A stretch of 64,000 bases of DNA from an uncultured Corynebacterium sp. (lineage in GTDB: Bacteria > Actinomycetota > Actinomycetes > Mycobacteriales > Mycobacteriaceae): positions 1-64,000 of the forward strand of contig NZ_CAMIHZ010000003.1 in NCBI RefSeq assembly GCF_946222305.1. Reading direction: 5' to 3'. Made by a program: the position numbers and the translations under genes. Numbering within the stretch: position 1 is the first letter of the stretch; every line of letters begins with the position of its first letter. Under the pieces are notes generated by a model. It ran no database searches. It worked only from the letters and a program-made list of their open reading frames with translations, and was not told where the DNA came from. Shown here piece by piece: positions 26,783-35,186 of this stretch.

Positions 26783-27583
26783 CTAGTGCTCATCTGCGTG
26801 CAGAGACAACTCGATGTACACGGCGGTCAGCAGGGCGAAAATGTACGCCTGCAGGAAGATCACCATGAGCTCGAAGAATGAGAATGCAACACCGAACAGC
26901 AGCGTGCCGCCAGCCAGCAGAGACCAGCCATTCAGCTGCCAGAAGAAGAAGTTCGTGGCGCTAAACAGCATGACAAGAATGAGGTGTCCAGCCAACATGT
27001 TGGCCATCAGACGGATGGTCAACGTAAGTGGGCGAAGGACGAAGGTGGAGACGAACTCGATGGGCACCACGATCAGGTGAAGTGCTGGTGGTAGCCCTGG
27101 AATCACGAGCGAAGACTTCACGAACTTGCCGAAACCGTAGCGCTTAACACCCGCGTAGATGAATACGACATACGCAACGAGGGCCAGCACCAATGGCAGG
27201 CCGATACGCGCGGATGGCGAAATATTCAGGAACGGGATGATCGTCGGAAGGTTGACGGCGAGAACGGTGAAGAAGATCGCTGCGATGATTGGAAGGAACC
27301 TGCGTCCTTCCTTCTTCCCCAAAATGTCCTCCGCAATATGGATCCTCACGAAGTCGAGCGCGAGCTCAGCGAAATTCTGAACTCCGCGTGGGATCAACTT
27401 TGGCTTGCGCATCGCGAAGAAGAAGAACGCTGCAATAAGCAGGATCATCAGGATGCGAATAATCATCAGACGGTCGAGCGTGAAAGCTCCACCGGCGAAA
27501 TCCTCAAACCAAAGGTTTTCTGGATGGCCGTGCCCCGGGAAGAATTCGTGTTCCAACGAAGGTGCGTGGAATTCGCCCTTCAT
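26783..27583 (-). CDS. atpB: ATP synthase Fo a subunit
   Basis: Stator half-channel subunit, 266 residues from ATG 27583 (MKGEFHAPSLEHEFFPG, where I expect the family start); an open frame reaches 27640. The essential arginine is in TLTIRLMANMLAGHLI, and membrane helices include ILMILLIAAFFFFAM, FFTVLAVNLPTIIPFL, VLALVAYVVFIYAG and FELMVIFLQAYIFALLTAVYIEL. First gene of the atp operon; its usual upstream neighbour, the atpI-like gene, is separated from it by a reversed DUF421 gene. No strong ribosome binding site at either start. Confidence 0.95.
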   Translation of the reverse strand: MKGEFHAPSLEHEFFPGHGHPENLWFEDFAGGAFTLDRLMIIRILMILLIAAFFFFAMRKPKLIPRGVQNFAELALDFVRIHIAEDILGKKEGRRFLPIIAAIFFTVLAVNLPTIIPFLNISPSARIGLPLVLALVAYVVFIYAGVKRYGFGKFVKSSLVIPGLPPALHLIVVPIEFVSTFVLRPLTLTIRLMANMLAGHLILVMLFSATNFFFWQLNGWSLLAGGTLLFGVAFSFFELMVIFLQAYIFALLTAVYIELSLHADEH

Positions 27584-27979
27584 TGCCAAGGTTGTTACGC
27601 TCAGCGTTCTCTCCCGTGATAGGGCCGCGTGAAAATTCATGCGGTGCGATGGAGGCTTGTTGTTGGTAGCCGTCGCTCCTGGGACTCCGTCGCACGTCCC
27701 GTGGAGGTCGGCGGTGCCGATTAACTGCTACCGGCACAATCCGACCGATAGCATTATGGCCCATGGAAACATTATCAGTTCCTAGGGACTACGGGCTAAG
27801 CGAAATACCATTAACACCCCCCGCAAGCTGACAGCTAACTAACAGCTTCTTACCGGCTAGTGCGCCAAGACCACGATTTCCCCCGCTAATCACACCATTT
27901 CCCTGCTTTCCATCTCTCACATTCACCATGTGGACTACCCCCGGTTCACCCCCAAGACCCCGGGCGTAGGGTGACAAGC
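27584..27979. promoter_or_regulatory. Divergent spacer between atpB and DUF421; probable atp operon promoter region
   Basis: About 396 bases without a convincing gene. Because the DUF421 gene reads the other way, the atp operon must start here. Minus-strand AT-rich spots such as GATAATGTT (about 27768) and CATAATGCT (about 27755) could serve as -10 elements, without clear -35 partners. The imperfect repeat CAGCTAACTAACAGCT lies near 27832. The DUF421 -10 is at 27967. Confidence 0.4.
27967..27972 (+). promoter_or_regulatory. -10 hexamer TAGGGT of the DUF421 gene
   Basis: TAGGGT ends 7 bases before ATG 27980. AGGGTGA could also act as a ribosome binding site, so leaderless initiation is less certain here. 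Confidence 0.4.
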
Positions 27980-28726
27980 ATGGATAGCCTCTCGTCACTC
28001 TTTCCCCCGGACTTCACCGCACGCGCCGTCCACGCCCTCGGCATCGAAGCGTGGCGTATTCCCATTGTTATCGCCTCAGCGGTGGGGATCTATGTCATCT
28101 TTCTGATCTTGGTGCGCCTGTTCGGCGTTCGCATTCTTGGTTCTTTAAGTAGCTTTGACGCCGTCGTCATCATGTTCGGTGCAGTCGCCGGCCGTGTAAT
28201 TATCGGGCACCCGCCAACAGTGGCCGCCGGCGCGATTGGGCTGTTCACCCTCATGATTATGGAGGCTGTTTTTGGGGCGGCACAGCATTTGCGGGGAGTC
28301 CGCCGCACCCTGGCCGCCCCTCCTGTTGTGATCTTTGCGCATGGCACTCCCCTCTTGGATGCGATGCGTCGCGAACACATTTCGGAAGACAATGTTCATT
28401 CCGCAATCCGCGCCGCGGGCATCGCCACTCGTGCGGATGTGCAAGCAGTGATTCTCGAGCCCACCGGATCCCTGTCGGTAATCCGGACGGGGCAGAATAT
28501 AGAACCGGCCCTCCTCGACGGGGTCGAGGAGGGCCGGGCACATTTTGAACCAAGGAAAAGTCTAAGTCCCCACAAACAGACGTTGAGCGCGGGTGACAGC
28601 GAAGGTCTCGGTGGCGAGGACGGCGATAAGCGTGAGGAGAACGGTCACGCCAAGCGCGGTGGCGTCATAAAAATCCTGCCCCTTCAGCCAAAGCATCAGC
28701 AGCAACAAAACAGCAGCCTTGACTAA
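27980..28726 (+). CDS. DUF421 (YetF-like) membrane protein with an unusual C-terminal extension
   Basis: 248 residues from ATG 27980. Three N-terminal membrane helices (IPIVIASAVGIYVIFLILV, SSFDAVVIMFGAVAGRVII, TVAAGAIGLFTLMIMEAVFG) precede the DUF421 domain (VVIFAHGTPLLDAMRREHISEDNVHSAIRAAGI, VILEPTGSLSVIRTG). The domain should end near ALLDGVE (about residue 183). The frame then continues about 60 residues through a perfect hairpin (28505-28537) and 165 bases into the antisense of the atpI-like gene; that tail is Lys/Glu/Gln-rich and looks non-native. A lost stop codon or a 3' rearrangement is likely. It splits the usual atpI-atpB neighbourhood. Confidence 0.75.
   Translation: MDSLSSLFPPDFTARAVHALGIEAWRIPIVIASAVGIYVIFLILVRLFGVRILGSLSSFDAVVIMFGAVAGRVIIGHPPTVAAGAIGLFTLMIMEAVFGAAQHLRGVRRTLAAPPVVIFAHGTPLLDAMRREHISEDNVHSAIRAAGIATRADVQAVILEPTGSLSVIRTGQNIEPALLDGVEEGRAHFEPRKSLSPHKQTLSAGDSEGLGGEDGDKREENGHAKRGGVIKILPLQPKHQQQQNSSLD
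28505..28537. terminator. Perfect 15-bp hairpin, terminator of the atpI-like gene, inside the DUF421 frame
   Basis: CCGGCCCTCCTCGAC, GGG loop, then the exact complement. On the minus strand it lies 24 bases after the atpI-like stop and is followed by TTCTATATTCT, a reasonable terminator. On the plus strand it is within DUF421 codons. Confidence 0.75.
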
Positions 28727-29008
28727 CCAGCTACCCAAGACGACTCCCATAGTCATGGCGGGAGAGGTGCGGGAGGTGAAGAGCACGCTCAACACTGTAG
28801 CGAGCATGAAACCGCCACCGATGGCGATGCCGATAAGCGCGCCGTAGAGGCCAGGAAGTTCGCGCAGTGCGCCCCACAGCGACAGGGATGCGATGCCAAT
28901 AACCGCTAAGGCGATTGTTCCGTTGCGCAGTGCTCGGCGCAGTGGCCATTGCTGGTCATCGACCTTGGATACGTCGTTGAGCTCGGGGAGATCCTGATTT
29001 TCAGTCAC
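28562..29008 (-). CDS. AtpI-like membrane protein
   Basis: 148 residues from GTG 29008, which overlaps the wecA stop by eight bases and has TAGTGT 8 bases upstream. Four membrane helices are visible: NGTIALAVIGIASLSLWGAL, GALIGIAIGGGFMLATVLSVL, MTMGVVLGSWLVKAAVLLLLML and ALGVTVLLTLIAVLATETFAV. Small proteins like this lie between wecA and atpB in mycobacteria (Rv1303) and may help assemble the c ring or carry cations. Here it is cut off from atpB by DUF421. Confidence 0.8.
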   Translation of the reverse strand: MTENQDLPELNDVSKVDDQQWPLRRALRNGTIALAVIGIASLSLWGALRELPGLYGALIGIAIGGGFMLATVLSVLFTSRTSPAMTMGVVLGSWLVKAAVLLLLMLWLKGQDFYDATALGVTVLLTLIAVLATETFAVTRAQRLFVGT

Positions 29009-30200
29009 GGCTGATAACACTATCCGACGGTTCCTGAGCACGCCAAAGAGGAATCACAGTCCAGACCATCACCAGAATGATGCCTATGCCAACCAAGATG
29101 GCGGTCAGGCCGCTGGGCAAAACCGTAGAACCGACCGCAGCGAGGGCCACCAACCCCACCCAGCTGTAGAGCACCAAGACCACGCGTTTTTGTGTGTGCC
29201 CCAGACGCAACAGTCGGTGGTGCAGGTGCTGCTTATCGGGGGAAAACGGGCTTTTACCCTTACCTACGCGCCGCACCACGGCGAGGATCAGGTCGAGCAG
29301 CGGGATGCTCAAGGCGGCGATTACCACGATCAATGGAGAAAGCAGGGCGAACATATCGGCGGCGCCGAACAGGGCCATATTGATGCGTCCGGAGGTGGAC
29401 ACACACGCTGCCGAGAGCATCAGCCCAATCAGCATCGATCCACTATCACCCATAAAGATTCGGGCCGGCGAGAAGTTATGGGGTAAAAACCCGATGCACA
29501 CGCCCGCCAGTGAGGCGGAGATAATCGCCGGCGGGTAGGCCGATACCGCCCCACCTTGGTCGTAAAGAATCGTCAGGGAGTAGATCAGGATCGTCCCGGC
29601 CGCGATCAGGCCCAGTCCAGAAGCCAAACCATCGAGCCCATCGACGAAGTTCATCGCGTTGATGATCGTGACGGTCAACACCGCGGTCAAGATCGTGGAC
29701 TGGACTTGATCGAGAATCAACGTGGTGCCCTGCCCCACAGGGAGGTAAATGAGGTACCACGAAAGCCCCATCAGGCTCATCACCACCGCGCCCACTAACT
29801 GGCCGCCGAGCTTCAGATACCACTTGATGTCGTAGAGATCGTCCAAAATGCCAATCACCACGATGATGAACGCGGCCGCCACCACGGCAAACATGTCGGG
29901 CGTAACCGGCGGGAAACCGCGATTGAGCGCGGGGAGCTGACTAGCGAAGAACACCGCCAAAATCACGCCGGTAAACATCGCTACACCGCCTAAGCGCGGC
30001 GTTGGCACGGTGTGCACGTCGCGTTCGCGCGGGACCGTTACCCTGCCGAAGCGCAACATGATCGACCGCACGCAGCCGGTCGTGAGGAAAGTGACCGCAG
30101 CTCCAACCAAGACCACCAGTGCTAGTTCGCGCAGGGGTACGCCAGCGCCCCCAACCGCGGCTTCCGCGGCCAGCATTTGGGTTTGGTTTGGTATTTCCAC
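29001..30200 (-). CDS. wecA: Undecaprenyl/decaprenyl-phosphate GlcNAc-1-phosphate transferase (WecA family)
   Basis: Starts cell-wall linker synthesis by moving GlcNAc-1-P onto polyprenyl phosphate; in mycolate bacteria this begins the arabinogalactan linker (Rv1302). 399 residues, about eleven membrane helices. Family motifs: GILDDLYD, INAMNFVDGLDGLA, ARIFMGDSGSM and DKQHLHHRLLRLGHTQ. GTG start with AGGTCGTCAGC upstream, 9 bases after the sua5 stop. Confidence 0.93.
   Translation of the reverse strand: MEIPNQTQMLAAEAAVGGAGVPLRELALVVLVGAAVTFLTTGCVRSIMLRFGRVTVPRERDVHTVPTPRLGGVAMFTGVILAVFFASQLPALNRGFPPVTPDMFAVVAAAFIIVVIGILDDLYDIKWYLKLGGQLVGAVVMSLMGLSWYLIYLPVGQGTTLILDQVQSTILTAVLTVTIINAMNFVDGLDGLASGLGLIAAGTILIYSLTILYDQGGAVSAYPPAIISASLAGVCIGFLPHNFSPARIFMGDSGSMLIGLMLSAACVSTSGRINMALFGAADMFALLSPLIVVIAALSIPLLDLILAVVRRVGKGKSPFSPDKQHLHHRLLRLGHTQKRVVLVLYSWVGLVALAAVGSTVLPSGLTAILVGIGIILVMVWTVIPLWRAQEPSDSVISRD
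29017..29022 (-). promoter_or_regulatory. -10 hexamer TAGTGT of the atpI-like gene (leaderless)
   Basis: TAGTGT on the minus strand ends 8 bases before GTG 29008 and lies within the last codons of wecA. Confidence 0.4.
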
Positions 30201-30209
30201 GCTGACGAC

Positions 30210-30869
30210 CTAAATCTCGCCCCGCAATTCCGTTGGGCTCATGCCCAAAACCTCGCCGATCTGCTCGGCTGTGATGGCTCCCTCGCGCAGAATCCGTGGC
30301 CGGCCGGAGGACAAATCCACGATCGTCGAAGCCACCCCGTGAGTCGCGTTGCCACCGTTGATGTACACAGCAACGTCCGCGCCAAGCTGGTCCTCAGCCA
30401 TATGCACATTGGTTGCCGGCGGCTGACCAGAGATATTCGCACTGGATACAGCCATCGGACCCGTGTGGCTCAGCAACTCAATAGCCACCGGATGTTCCGG
30501 CATGCGCAGCATCACGGTGCCACGGGTATCCCCCAGGTTCCAGGGGAGGCTGGGAGCCTGGTGCACCACCATAGATAGGCCACCAGGCCAAAAAGCTTCG
30601 ACGAGCAAGCGCATGTTGTACGTGTAATCCCGCACCAGCCCCTGGATGGTGTCCCAGCTTCCCACCAGTACAGGAACGGGCATATCGGGGCCACGTCCTT
30701 TAGCTCGCAACAGTGCCTCTACCGCCTGGTTGTCGAAGGCATCGCACCCGATTCCGTAGACCGTGTCCGTGGGTAACACGACCAACCGCCCACCGTCGAC
30801 GGCGTTGGCGGCAATCTCGATGGCGAGCTCGCGATCATTCGGATCGGTAGCGTCTACCCTCTGGCTCAT
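30210..30869 (-). CDS. L-threonylcarbamoyladenylate synthase (Sua5/YwlC/TsaC)
   Basis: Makes threonylcarbamoyl-AMP from threonine, bicarbonate and ATP, the first step of t6A formation at tRNA position 37. 219 residues, YrdC fold: VVLPTDTVYGIGCDAF, KGRGPDMPVPVLV, FWPGGLSMVV, VMLRMPEHPVAIELL and GPMAVSSANISGQPP. Slightly short of the full Sua5 domain, closer to TsaC. GAGG 10 bases before ATG 30869. Lies between prmC and wecA as in other actinobacteria. Confidence 0.95.
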   Translation of the reverse strand: MSQRVDATDPNDRELAIEIAANAVDGGRLVVLPTDTVYGIGCDAFDNQAVEALLRAKGRGPDMPVPVLVGSWDTIQGLVRDYTYNMRLLVEAFWPGGLSMVVHQAPSLPWNLGDTRGTVMLRMPEHPVAIELLSHTGPMAVSSANISGQPPATNVHMAEDQLGADVAVYINGGNATHGVASTIVDLSSGRPRILREGAITAEQIGEVLGMSPTELRGEI

Positions 30870-30982
30870 GGGGTTGGCCTCGTTTCCATATGCGTTGAGA
30901 ACTTGTCATTCCACGTTAGTACTTGGGACGGTCCATCGCTGCAAGCAGTGGCCCAAACCGCGCTTTTCAGCACCACGACGTG

Positions 30983-31969
30983 TTAAAGCCACTCCGCTGT
31001 CACGAATCGATCGCGGCCTGCGACGTCGCGGTGCTGTTTTACCTCGGTGGTACCGGCTTGCTCCAGAGCCGTGGCGGTTGCCGTCCCGTTGGCGTCATCG
31101 TGTTCTATACCGACGCCAACTCTTTCCCCACCGGCGAAGATCCCCAGGGCTCGCAAAAGTCCGGGGAGGAACTCCATGCCATCCTCACCGGCGAACACCG
31201 CATCGGATGGATCATGCCTGACTTCGTCGCTGACGGCCGCGTTGGCGGGAACGTAAGGAGGATTTGAAACGATGACTGCCGGGGCGGCCTCGCCTGCCAG
31301 CAGCCGTTGCTGGGCAATTCGCACCTCGTCGAGTTTCAGCAGGTCAGCTTGGTGGAAGCGCACCTCTACACCGCTGCCGATAAGGTTGCGTTGCCGCAAC
31401 TGTGCCTCGTTGGCGCGGGCTACCTGCAGGGCCCCGTCGTGCAGCTCGACTCCGATGATGAGGGCATCGCGGTTGGCGTCGGTAAACCGACAAGCCAAAG
31501 CGAGTGCAATGGTGCCCGGCCCAGTACACAGATCAACCACCGTGACCCGGCCGGTGGCGGGAGCGCGGTGAAGCGCCTCGTGGAAAGCCCAGTCGACCAG
31601 TAATTCCGTTTCGGGGCGTGGGATGAATGCTCCGGGGCGACTAAGGAAATCCACGCCGTCGAAAGTGGCCGCCCCCACGATGTGCTGCAGGGGTTGGCGC
31701 TGGGTGCGCTGGGCGATCCATTGCGCGAAGATCGCAGGGGTCGCGTGATCGTGGCTGAAAAAAACCTCGGACATGCTCAGGGGCATGCGGGGCAATTCGA
31801 CTTGCTGGGATGCGTGGGGCGAGTCCGCCCGTTGTTCACCCGTGTTATCCCCGTGGTCGGCTAAGGCATAGGCCATGAGCAGACGGCTATCCACCGCGGG
31901 GGTTTCCACCCCGGCGCGGTGCAGCTGCCCTGTTCCCCAGCGAATAGCGGCCCCTACCGTCGCGGGCAT
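30983..31969 (-). CDS. prmC: Peptide chain release factor N5-glutamine methyltransferase PrmC
   Basis: Methylates the GGQ glutamine of release factors, which matches its position directly after prfA (38 bases). 328 residues from ATG 31969; an open frame to 32047 overlaps prfA. The N-terminal helical domain has an extra polar stretch (about residues 42-62, DNTGEQRADSPHASQQ). The SAM site is VVDLCTGPGTIALALA and the catalytic motif is VSNPPYVP. No strong ribosome binding site. Confidence 0.93.
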   Translation of the reverse strand: MPATVGAAIRWGTGQLHRAGVETPAVDSRLLMAYALADHGDNTGEQRADSPHASQQVELPRMPLSMSEVFFSHDHATPAIFAQWIAQRTQRQPLQHIVGAATFDGVDFLSRPGAFIPRPETELLVDWAFHEALHRAPATGRVTVVDLCTGPGTIALALACRFTDANRDALIIGVELHDGALQVARANEAQLRQRNLIGSGVEVRFHQADLLKLDEVRIAQQRLLAGEAAPAVIVSNPPYVPANAAVSDEVRHDPSDAVFAGEDGMEFLPGLLRALGIFAGGERVGVGIEHDDANGTATATALEQAGTTEVKQHRDVAGRDRFVTAEWL

Positions 31970-32006
31970 CGTGTGATTGTCAGCCCTTGGGTCGTCCGCT
32001 GCGCTG

Positions 32007-33086
32007 TTAATTGCTTTCAGCCTCGAGGCGACGAGCGCGGTCCGCATCCTTCAGTGCGGTGAACAGCGATTCCAGGTCGCCACCCAAAACGGCATCCAGA
32101 TTGTTGGCTTTGTATCCGATGCGGTGATCGGACACGCGAGATTCCGGGAAGTTGTAGGTACGGATGCGCTCGGAACGGTCCATGGTGCGGATCTGAGCTG
32201 CGCGGCCTTCCGCTGCCTCAGCCTCCGCCTTTTCTTCTTCCATTTGTTGTAGACGCGCTGCCAAGACCTGCATTGCGCGGGCCTTGTTCTGGATCTGGGA
32301 GCGTTCCTTCTGACAGGTCACCACGACGCCAGTGGGCAGGTGGGTGATGCGAACCGCGGAGTCCGTGGTGTTAACGCCCTGACCGCCCTTACCCGAGGAG
32401 CGGTACACGTCAATGCGCAGATCCTTTTCATCGATCTGGACATCTTCAACTTCATCGGGCTCCGGGTAGACCAGCACGCCGGCTGCAGAGGTCTGGATAC
32501 GCCCCTGCGACTCGGTCACTGGAATGCGCTGCACGCGGTGCACGCCACCTTCGAACTTGAACTCCGCCCACGCTCCATCGCGGCTGGGTTGCTTGGAGCG
32601 AATGGACATGGTCATGTCCTTCACACCCCCAAGATCCGTCTCATTGAGGTCCAGAACCTCCGTGGCGAACCCGTGGCGCTCGGCGTAGCGCTGGTACATG
32701 CGGGCGAGCTCACCAGCGAACAACGCGGCTTCCTCACCGCCTGCACCGGACTTGATCTCCATGACGATGTCATCGCCATCGTGGGGATCGCGCGGAGCCA
32801 ACAGATCGGTCAGCTTTTCTTCGAGCTCAGCGATTTCCGCTTCCAGACGCTTGGCCTCTTCAGCAAACTCCGCATCCTCGCTGGCCATTTCTGCTGCCGC
32901 CTCGTGATCCTCACGGGCCTGTTCCAGTTTCTCGTGGGTTTGGATGATTGGCTGCAGCTCGGAGAACCGCTTGCCCACCTTACGGGCCGCTGCAGGATCA
33001 TTGTGCAGCTCGGGGTCTCCCAGCTGGGCCTCCAACCCCTGGTATTCAGCCAGGATGTCGTCGACCATTGAAGGGGAATTACTCAT
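32007..33086 (-). CDS. prfA: Peptide chain release factor 1
   Basis: Reads UAA and UAG. 359 residues with the RF1 stop-codon tripeptide PVT in HRVQRIPVTESQGRI and the peptidyl-hydrolase motif in SGKGGQGVNTTDSAV. The start ATG 33086 is supported by TAGGAT 7 bases upstream. rpmE, which separates rho and prfA in mycobacteria, is absent here. Confidence 0.97.
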   Translation of the reverse strand: MSNSPSMVDDILAEYQGLEAQLGDPELHNDPAAARKVGKRFSELQPIIQTHEKLEQAREDHEAAAEMASEDAEFAEEAKRLEAEIAELEEKLTDLLAPRDPHDGDDIVMEIKSGAGGEEAALFAGELARMYQRYAERHGFATEVLDLNETDLGGVKDMTMSIRSKQPSRDGAWAEFKFEGGVHRVQRIPVTESQGRIQTSAAGVLVYPEPDEVEDVQIDEKDLRIDVYRSSGKGGQGVNTTDSAVRITHLPTGVVVTCQKERSQIQNKARAMQVLAARLQQMEEEKAEAEAAEGRAAQIRTMDRSERIRTYNFPESRVSDHRIGYKANNLDAVLGGDLESLFTALKDADRARRLEAESN

Positions 33087-33093
33087 GGATCAA

Positions 33094-33099
33094 ATCCTA
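33094..33099 (-). promoter_or_regulatory. -10 hexamer TAGGAT of prfA (leaderless)
   Basis: TAGGAT on the minus strand ends 7 bases before ATG 33086, in the 51-base spacer after rho. prfA-prmC-sua5-wecA can therefore be expressed apart from rho. Confidence 0.55.
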
Positions 33100-33137
33100 T
33101 ACTTTCGCGGAGACAGTCAAACTTTGTGATCGACTGT

Positions 33138-35186
33138 CTACTCGTCTTCTTCCTCAGCCAAAGGCGCGGAACTTGCTACCTGCATCATGAAATCGCGGTT
33201 AGTCTTCGACTTCCGAAGCTGCTTGATGAGCAAGTCAATGGCCGCCTGGGAATCCAATGCGGACAGGATCCGGCGAAGCTTGTGCATGATACGAGCCTCT
33301 TCCGGTCCCAGCAGCAACTCGTCCTTACGGGTGCCGGAGGGGTTGACGTCCACGGCTGGGAAGACACGGCGCTCGGCGATCTTGCGATCCAGCTTGAGCT
33401 CCGCGTTACCGGTGCCCTTGAATTCCTCGAAGATCACGGTGTCGCCGGCAGAACCGGTTTCCACCATGGCGGTGGCGATGATGGTTAGCGAACCGCCGTT
33501 TTCGATGTTGCGGGCAGCACCGAGGAAACGCTTGGGCGGGTACAGCGCATTGGAGTCCACACCACCGGACAGAATGCGTCCGGATGCTGGGGAGGAATTG
33601 TTGTAGGCACGGCCCAAACGGGTAATGGAATCCAGCAGCAACACCACGTCCTTGCCTTGCTCCACCAAACGCTTTGCGCGCTCTACAGCAAGCTCAGCGA
33701 CGTTGGTGTGCTCGCCTGGTGGACGGTCGAAGGTAGAAGCGATGACCTCGCCCTTCACGCTGCGCTGCATGTCCGTAACTTCTTCGGGGCGCTCATCGAC
33801 CAGCACAACCATGAGGTAGCACTCGGGGTTGTTGGTAGCAATGGCGTTCGCGATGTCCTGCAGGATCGTCGTCTTACCGGCCTTTGGTGGGGAGACGATG
33901 AGTGCGCGCTGCCCCTTACCAATTGGCATGATCAGGTCGATCACACGCGTGGTGAGGATCTTCGGTTCAGTCTCGAGGCGCAGACGCTGGTTTGGGTACA
34001 GCGGCGTGAGCTTGGAGAACTGTGGGCGAGCTGCCGCTTCCTCAGGACTCAAACCATTGACGGATTCCACCTGGTAGATCGGGGTGTACTTCTGGCGGTT
34101 ACGCCCACGGCCATGGTTGTTGTTGTTCTGGTTCTTGTTACGGATGAAGCCGGTGATGGCATCACCGTGGCGCATACCGTGCTTACGCGCGGTATTCATC
34201 GGCACATACACATCAGTTGGGCCTGCGTGGTAGCCGGTGGTGCGCAAGAAGGCAGTGTTGGCATCGACGAAATCGAGGATGCCGGCGACTGGTGTGAGTT
34301 TTTCGGGCTCGTTGTTGCCGTTGTTCCCGCCGTCGCGGTCGCTGCCCTTGTTGCGACCGTCGCGGTCATTGCGGTTACCGCGTCCCCCACGGCCATCGTC
34401 GTTGCCGTCGTTGCGGTTGTCGTTATTATCGCCATCGCGATCATTTCCACCATCACGGTGGCGACGGTTCCGTCGGTTGCGGCGGTTCCGACGATTTTCC
34501 CGCCCACCGCGGCGGTGACGGTTGCCACGACGATCGTCATCGTCGTCACCGTCGTTCCGGCTATCCCGGTTATCGCGGTCCCCACGGTCACCGCGATCAT
34601 CGGAGTCATCACGGTCATTCTGACGATCGCGGTGGTCGTTGCCCCGGTTGCGACGGTTGCCGCGCTCCTCGCGGTCCTCCCGTTCGCTACGGTCACCACG
34701 GCGCTCACGATCCCCGCGCTCGCCACGTGGTGCACGATCATCCTGGTCATCACGATCACGGCGGCCGCGGTCGTCGTGGCCACGATCTTGGTGCTCGTCC
34801 TCGCTGCCGCGGTTGTCAGCCGCGGCGTGCTGCTCAGCTGCACCATTGCTATTGCCGGCAGCCGCATCGTCTTCCGCGGAAAGGGATACGTCGCGGCGGA
34901 CGACCCGACGTCGTGGGCGGCGCGCAGACGCGGAGCTGTCGGCGTCGGAATCAGAAGAAGAAGTAGTGGGAGCAGAGGTGGTTTCTGCTTGCGGTGAGGA
35001 AGCGGCACTCTGCCCTGCAGATGGTCCCCTGCCACCTGCAGTTTCGATAGCAGCGATGAGGTCGCCCTTGCGGAGTGCGGAGGTGCGCTTGAGCCCCTGG
35101 GCAGCAGCAATTTGGCGCAATTCGGTCAGCTTCAGCGTTGCCAAACCGTTGGCCTCGGCCCGGGAAAGAATGTCGGACAGGCTCAC
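33138..35186 (-). CDS. rho: Transcription termination factor Rho with a large disordered insertion
   Basis: 682 residues against about 420 in E. coli. GTG 35186 follows AAAGGA. Order: a Rho_N/SAP-like helical domain (1-48), a Ser/Ala/Glu-rich linker, then about 200 residues (roughly 100-305) almost wholly Arg, Asp, Asn and Gly (DRGDRGDRDNRDSRNDGDDDDD), then the RNA-binding cold-shock domain and the hexameric ATPase. Walker A is PPKAGKTTI, Walker B VVLLLDSITRL, the Q-loop region LGAARNIENGGSLT and the R-loop GTGNAEL are intact. Actinobacterial Rho proteins carry such insertions, known to bind RNA and loosen substrate rules; this one is long and unusually regular. Confidence 0.97.
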   Translation of the reverse strand: MSLSDILSRAEANGLATLKLTELRQIAAAQGLKRTSALRKGDLIAAIETAGGRGPSAGQSAASSPQAETTSAPTTSSSDSDADSSASARRPRRRVVRRDVSLSAEDDAAAGNSNGAAEQHAAADNRGSEDEHQDRGHDDRGRRDRDDQDDRAPRGERGDRERRGDRSEREDREERGNRRNRGNDHRDRQNDRDDSDDRGDRGDRDNRDSRNDGDDDDDRRGNRHRRGGRENRRNRRNRRNRRHRDGGNDRDGDNNDNRNDGNDDGRGGRGNRNDRDGRNKGSDRDGGNNGNNEPEKLTPVAGILDFVDANTAFLRTTGYHAGPTDVYVPMNTARKHGMRHGDAITGFIRNKNQNNNNHGRGRNRQKYTPIYQVESVNGLSPEEAAARPQFSKLTPLYPNQRLRLETEPKILTTRVIDLIMPIGKGQRALIVSPPKAGKTTILQDIANAIATNNPECYLMVVLVDERPEEVTDMQRSVKGEVIASTFDRPPGEHTNVAELAVERAKRLVEQGKDVVLLLDSITRLGRAYNNSSPASGRILSGGVDSNALYPPKRFLGAARNIENGGSLTIIATAMVETGSAGDTVIFEEFKGTGNAELKLDRKIAERRVFPAVDVNPSGTRKDELLLGPEEARIMHKLRRILSALDSQAAIDLLIKQLRKSKTNRDFMMQVASSAPLAEEEDE

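Noticed and set aside
34280..34800. Repetitive DNA in the rho gene as a possible CRISPR-like array
   Set aside because: In-frame Arg/Asp/Asn/Gly codons of the Rho insertion; no regular spacers.
33657..34997. 446-codon valine/isoleucine/threonine-rich plus-strand frame that looks like a membrane protein
   Set aside because: It is the complement of the Rho gene and its repetitive Arg/Asp codons; the hydrophobicity is an artefact of reading GAC/CGT repeats backwards.
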